From positions 9,114,001 through 9,178,000 of the forward strand of contig NC_067205.1 of the NCBI RefSeq assembly GCF_026262505.1: DNA of 64,000 nucleotides, in the 5' to 3' direction. Origin of the DNA: Trichomonas vaginalis G3. Taxonomy: Eukaryota > Parabasalia > Trichomonadida > Trichomonadidae. The position numbers and the translations under genes were made by a program. The notes beneath the pieces are model-generated. The model searched no databases and had not been told where the DNA came from. It saw nothing but the letters and a program-made list of their open reading frames with translations. Numbering within the stretch: the first letter of the stretch is position 1; every line of letters begins with the position of its first letter. This document shows, piece after piece, positions 59,242 to 64,000 of the stretch.

Positions 59242-59946
59242 CATTCTGGGAGATTGCCTCTGCATGTATCCCAGAATGGAACAATCTTTTGCAATCAGAA
59301 TGTGATTGCAAAACTTTGACCGACAAGAGTGTATTGTGCACTCTTGTCGGTCGCAGTGTCTCATTCTGGGAGACATTGCCTCTGCATGTATCCCAGAATG
59401 GAACAATCTTTTGCAATCAGAATGTGATTGCAAAACTTTGACCGACAAGAGTGCACAATACACTCTTGTCGGTCGCAGTGTCTCATTCTGGGAGACATTG
59501 CCTCTGCATGTATCCCAGAATGAACAAGTTCCGCATTCATAACTTGAATGTGGAACTTTGACCGACAAGAGTGTATTGTGCACTCTTGTCGGTCGCAGTG
59601 TCTCATTCTGGGAGACATTGCCTCTGCATGTATCCCAGAATGGAACAATCTTTTGCAATCAGAATGTGATTGCAAAACTTTGACCGACAAGAGTGTATTG
59701 TGCACTCTTGTCGGTCGCAGTGTCTCATTCTGGGAGACATTGCCTCTGCATGTATCCCAGAATGGAAAAGTTCCGCATTCATAACTTGAATGTGGAACTT
59801 TGACCGACAAGAGTGTATTGTGCACTCTTGTCGGTCGCAGTGTCTCATTCTGGGAGACATTGCCTCTGCATGTATCCCAGAATGGAACAATCTTTTGCAA
59901 TCAGAATGTGATTGCAAAACTTTGACCGACAAGAGTGTATTGTGCA
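59242..59946 (+). repeat. Tandem array of 120-122 bp units, each with three hairpins
   Basis: Units begin with CATTCTGGGAGA at 59242, 59362, 59484, 59604, 59726 and 59846. Each has a CATTCTGGGA...TCCCAGAATG stem, then either TTTTGCAATCA...TGATTGCAAAA (units 1, 2, 4, 6) or AGTTCCGCATTCA...TGAATGTGGAACT (units 3, 5), then GACCGACAAGAGTG...CACTCTTGTCGGTC. The alternative second stems differ in sequence but both pair almost perfectly. Confidence 0.88.
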
Positions 59947-61168
59947 TCCACCTTTGTCAATTAACTATGTTTTATAGAGACATCCCCTCACACATATTTT
60001 TTTAATATATATTTTAACCCTTTTTATTTTATTTTTTATTTTTTGTGCTTTATATAACTTATGGTGTGTACCGAACTATCTTACAGACTCTACTGAGCTA
60101 TTTACACATATAAACATGTGACAATAACGCATACATACTCCCTTCGTATTCTGATCTCATGACATATTATCGCAAAAACTATATTTATACAACACACCTC
60201 ATAAAGTCTCAGTTTAGCCCTATCTAAGCGTTCAAAAACCTATTTTCCCCGCGTAATCTGATTCTTCAGGCTCCGCTGATTCGATTTCTGCTGTCAGATC
60301 GTGAAAATATGCATCACATAACAAGATAAACTCAAATTACTTAACTTAATATTTTCCTTAAAATTTCCTATTCCTCGCTATGGGAATATTTATTATATCT
60401 TCCGTTTCCCCTCACAAATCTATTTAATTTTCTGAATAATACGTATAATAAAATGAATAACTCAAAAACTAAAATACAATATTAATATTGGGTAATGACT
60501 CGATATGATCAAAACTTTTGAATTCATACATTTTTTGAAAAATTTGGATTTTTCAAAAATGATTTTGTTTGATTAAGGAAAATATTAAGTTAAGTAATTT
60601 GAGTTTATCTTGTTATGTGATGCATATTTTCACGATCTGACAGCAGAAATCGAATCAGCGGAGCCTGAAGAATCAGATTACGCGGGGAAAATAGGTTTTG
60701 AACGCTTAGATAGGGCTAAACTGAGACTTTATGAGGTGTGTTGTATAAATATAGTTTTTGCGATAATATGTCATGAGATCAGAATACGAAGGGAGTATGT
60801 ATGCGTTATTGTCACATGTTTATATGTGTAAATAGCTCAGTAGAGTCTGTAAGATAGTTCGGTACACACCATAAGTTATAATAAAGCACAAAAAATAAAA
60901 AAATAAATATTAAAAAGGTAAAATTATATTAGAAAAAATATGTGTGAGGGGATGTCTCTATAAAACATAGTTAATTGACAAAGGTGGATGCACAATACAC
61001 TCTTGTCGGTCAAAGTTTTGCAATCACATTCTGATTGCAAAAGATTGTTCCATTCTGGGAGACATGCAGTGACAATGTCTCCCAGAATGAGACACTGCGA
61101 CCGACAAGAGTGCACAATACACTCTTGTCGGTCAAAGTTCCACATTCAAGTTATGAATGCGGAACTTT
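59242..61168. mobile_element. Foldback-like element with long inverted arms and hairpin arrays
   Basis: Left arm 59767-60361 and right arm 60573-61168 are inverted copies of about 595 bp, nearly identical by eye, around a 211-bp AT-rich centre. The outer left side continues as a tandem array from 59242. This layout, long inverted repeats that contain short tandem repeats, resembles Foldback (FB) elements. No target duplication is found at the ends. A frame in the right arm (60610-60831) has a protein-like start with LTAEIESAEPEESDYAGKIG but no recognised family. Confidence 0.7.
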
Positions 61169-61217
61169 CTATCATTCTACGAGACCTCGAAAAGAACCTC
61201 ACATCGACTCTCTCTTT

Positions 61218-61439
61218 CCGGCATCTTTACCGCATAGAAAGCTGCTCGTTCGCAACTTTGTGTGCAATCTAAGAGATGATTGCGGTAAAGATGCCGGGAA
61301 GATTGACGCTGCAGCAGAGAATCACTACGGCTCTCTTTTACCGGCATCTTTACCGCATAGAAAGCTGCTCGTTCGCAACTTTGTGTGCAATCTAAGAGAT
61401 GATTGCGGTAAAGATGCCGGGAAGATTGACGCTGCAGCC
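61218..61439 (+). repeat. Two GC-rich 123-bp units with perfect 17-bp inverted repeats
   Basis: CCGGCATCTTTACCGCA at 61218-61234 pairs with TGCGGTAAAGATGCCGG at 61281-61297, and the same pair recurs at 61341-61357 and 61404-61420. The sequence between the stems is identical in both units. The block directly follows the foldback-like element and is far richer in G and C than its surroundings. A frame of 162 codons crosses it but is explained by the repeats. Confidence 0.8.
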
Positions 61440-61523
61440 CCAGGCCGCACTCAGATTTCATCCCGCTACACAATTGTTCATCCAACAACTGTCATAGAGG
61501 TTGAAATTTTCGACCAGAAGTGA

Positions 61524-62952
61524 AACATATCATTTTTAAGACTGCGGCGCGCAAGCAAGTTTGAACCTTTCAAGGGTGATCAGTCCTTTACTCATTTCAA
61601 GACCTCTTGTTGCCTGATAAAACGATACTTCCTTCCTTGTGAGCCATTAAAAACCGCTTAAACCGTCACAACTTGCTTCCTAAATTTTATTTGCGGAGTA
61701 ATTATCATGCATATTTTATCGGATAATAATATAAAAGCTAAATTTCATATTATTTTTTAAAGATATGCATTTTCTGTCTAAATTTATTTTTTCTGTTTCC
61801 AATTCACGGAATAATATTCTTACAAGCATATCCATAGCTAATATATATCATTTTAATAATAATAAAACCAAAATGATGTATTCTTCATATAGTTATTTAA
61901 AATTCGTTAACTAGAATTGTATTCAGAACGAGGCAAAGTTAGGAGATACATAAAAACCAATAACTTGATAAGTGATACCTTTTTTCCTGATATATCTATA
62001 TGTGTTAATGTCAAACACGATTTGGAAAAATTAATTCTTTAAATCGGCTTATGAATAAGACCAACATCAAAGACATGGCTAATAAATTAATAAATCAATG
62101 TTTAATTACCGATTCATGCATTTTTTTCAAAATTTCAAATTTCAAATTTTTGTTTCTCCAAAATATTAATTGTTTCCACTAGATTAACAAATAAACAATA
62201 AATTGGAATAATGTAATGCCCAATCATTCATTTTAAATTTTAGATTTAAAACAATATTTTTCTCCATATTATTATAACATGAATCGCTATGATATAAGAA
62301 ATATATTTTCAATATTGAAATTGAAAAATTCTAAAATTTTTGAAATTCAATTTGAGTGTGATGATCGATAACATATATTTTTTAATTAAAATATTGTGTC
62401 GCTATCATATAAATATACTATTTCTAAATTAAAAATAGGGAAAAAAGTACTATTTAATGATGAAATTGCAAATAATATCAATATATATATATTCATGCTG
62501 ATATATTTTGGGAACAGATTGGAAATCACATAAATAGGATTGTGTTAGTTTGTTATGGATATAAAACAAATTTTCGAGCTAATTGAGCGAATTTAAATCA
62601 CAAACACTTATATTTTCTATTACAAGGTATATTTGTAATATACAACCAGTAAATAGCTTTCTCTAACTTTTACCAGTTTAGATGATAGCAAATTAGATAC
62701 GCATTTCATGACCCCTCACCAAATTCCATTAAAACATATACAAATAAAAGTACTAAGTGGGTATCATCTAACCCTAGAATTATAGCTTCTAGGACTCATC
62801 CTAGATGGTAGTTCTGGAAAAACACCTGGTTTTTGGTTTAAATGAGATGTTATATCCAAAATTTCTTATTTTTTAGTATATAATAATGATTTAATAGTTC
62901 AAATTATTCATTAGTTAAAAAAAATTTAAAATAAATATAATATTTACAAAAA
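61524..62952. other. Gene-free stretch with a GC-richer island at its start
   Basis: At 61540-61680 there is GC-richer sequence with AAGCAAGTT near 61554 and its inverse AACTTGCTT near 61671; it could be part of a small element or an RNA gene, but no known RNA signature is seen. The rest, to 62952, is AT-rich spacer. A short hairpin-prone piece lies near 62770-62840. Confidence 0.4.
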
Positions 62953-64000
62953 TCAAACACTTAATGTCAACATCTTGATCTCATCATTCTCAAGAATTAG
63001 ACAAGCTTTGTTGTCCAATTTCGAGAAGTCGATAAACTTAACTTTCGCATCGAGTTGAGATGAGTAAACAAGAGTTAAATCGAAAATCCTGTAAATGCTG
63101 ACATTTCTTTGTGAACCGCAAATAAACAAGAAACTGCCGCAGTCATGAGTTTCACCAATGCAGCAGCTTAAAGGCATAGAATTAATAATACTCGTTCTGC
63201 AAATGAACCTGCATTCTTCAGTATAAACTTCAATCAATGTCATATTGTTGCAATAACCAATAACAACAACACAACCTAATTCCGAAATCAAAACTTTCTT
63301 CGCCTGACCAACTGTTACATTTGTAGTAGCAATTGGTGAACAATTCAAATTCGACAATAAAAGTTTGTTGTGACTATCAATTGATGCGATTAATCCACAT
63401 CTTTGGGAAACAACAGCGTCAACAATTGGAGCAGAATGACCAACAATATAAGAAATATCATTATTGTTAATCAAAGTAACTGTTGAATCGACAGATCCAA
63501 CAATGATGTAATCACCATCAGAATGTAAACAAGGTATCATGAAATTGTTCTGGATTCCTTCTGTTTTGTGTTTCGATTGATAATTATAGACATTGAAGTC
63601 AGTTCTCCATGAAGTAGTGTAGAGAACTGTTCCTCCTGGTAAATTGAAACAAACGTGCTTTCCAAATTCGGAATACTGGCCAAAGAATCCACTAACAGCT
63701 GCTGTTTGAATTTGACTTGGATTCGATGACAAAAACGAAGTGATTTTACCATGAATGTCAATAGTCATTACGATGTTATTATCATAACCCATTGCTGTAA
63801 CATTTTGTATGTTACAATCAACGTTTTCTATTGTTACATTCAGTTTTTCGCACAAAGAAAGGGATTGGCAGAAAATGTCACTCATAAATCTTTTCGGATG
63901 AGGTTCATCGAACAATTTCGAAGGCATCATTCCGAAATTCATGGCGTTTGCAATCATTAATTCATCATTTACGTCGCATTTCTCTGGATAAGAATATTGT
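62953..64000 (-). CDS. C-terminal part of a second BEACH-WD40 protein, 5' end outside window
   Basis: The frame runs off the right edge. It begins inside the BEACH domain end, QYSYPEKCDVNDELMIANAM then NFGMMPSKLFDEPHPKR, the standard closing motif. The remaining 310 residues are WD40-like blades (HSDGDYIIVGSVDSTVTLIN, VGHSAPIVDAVVSQRCGLIA). It is a paralogue of the 2215-residue protein at 48083, on the opposite strand, with the two 3' ends facing each other about 8 kb apart. Its role would again be in membrane traffic. Confidence 0.88.
   Translation of the reverse strand, partial: QYSYPEKCDVNDELMIANAMNFGMMPSKLFDEPHPKRFMSDIFCQSLSLCEKLNVTIENVDCNIQNVTAMGYDNNIVMTIDIHGKITSFLSSNPSQIQTAAVSGFFGQYSEFGKHVCFNLPGGTVLYTTSWRTDFNVYNYQSKHKTEGIQNNFMIPCLHSDGDYIIVGSVDSTVTLINNNDISYIVGHSAPIVDAVVSQRCGLIASIDSHNKLLLSNLNCSPIATTNVTVGQAKKVLISELGCVVVIGYCNNMTLIEVYTEECRFICRTSIINSMPLSCCIGETHDCGSFLFICGSQRNVSIYRIFDLTLVYSSQLDAKVKFIDFSKLDNKACLILENDEIKMLTLSV

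Noticed and set aside
59200-60005. Several open frames of 70-180 codons on both strands in the hairpin array
   Set aside because: They repeat with the 120-bp units and exist on both strands because the units are palindromic; there is no independent coding sign.
61035-61523. A 162-codon frame across the right arm and the GC-rich units
   Set aside because: It is built from two unrelated repeats and no family is recognised.
61540-61680. Possible structured RNA gene in the GC-richer island
   Set aside because: No signature of RNase P, SRP, U-snRNA, 5S or snoRNA could be seen.
57958-62725. Shared TTCATGACCCC near 57967 and 62706
   Set aside because: The match is about 11 bases and is not supported by flanking similarity.

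Overview
The window looks like nuclear DNA of a trichomonad close to Trichomonas vaginalis. The reasons are AT-rich spacers, long genes without visible introns, trichomonad gene families (DUF3447-type ankyrin proteins, Gly_rich/ALK-like proteins, BEACH-WD40 proteins, two-repeat Myb proteins) and, before several start codons, the TCA-Y-W initiator known for T. vaginalis.

Positions 1 to about 25,076 hold most of one Polinton/Maverick element; its left end lies outside the window. Recognised parts are a DNA adenine methyltransferase remnant, a phage-type fibre, a retrovirus-like integrase, a protein-primed DNA polymerase B, an HNH protein, a KilA-N/GIY-YIG protein, a packaging ATPase, a superfamily 3 helicase, the major capsid protein and one or two further jelly-roll candidates. 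Many small virion-like or unknown genes lie between them. The element is a fossil with roughly 20 to 30 breaks, mostly in virion and integration genes; polymerase, helicase and the 4.7-13.9 kb accessory block look whole. It is rich in repeats: a duplicated divergent promoter, GGTGA clusters, a 25-bp array and palindromic terminal repeats ending at a run of 28 T.

From 25.1 to 64 kb is host DNA. In order: Polo-like kinase and a DYRK kinase (divergent), a Rab-like GTPase, a divergent DHHC-family membrane protein, a Gly-rich gene and relic interleaved with two tRNA-Lys(TTT) genes, a gene with two in-frame stops, an importin-beta-like protein, an ankyrin pseudogene, HBS1, a beta-helix surface protein fragment, a leucine carboxyl methyltransferase, a GNAT acetyltransferase, a 2215-residue BEACH-WD40 protein, a Myb gene without a clear start, and the end of a second BEACH-WD40 gene.

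Two non-coding mobile elements stand out in the host part. One is a 366-bp element present twice in opposite orientation, each copy with an exact 10-bp target duplication and tRNA-type A and B boxes. The other is a foldback-like structure at 59.2-61.2 kb whose arms carry an array of perfect hairpins. All function calls rest on motif recognition by eye; no search was run.
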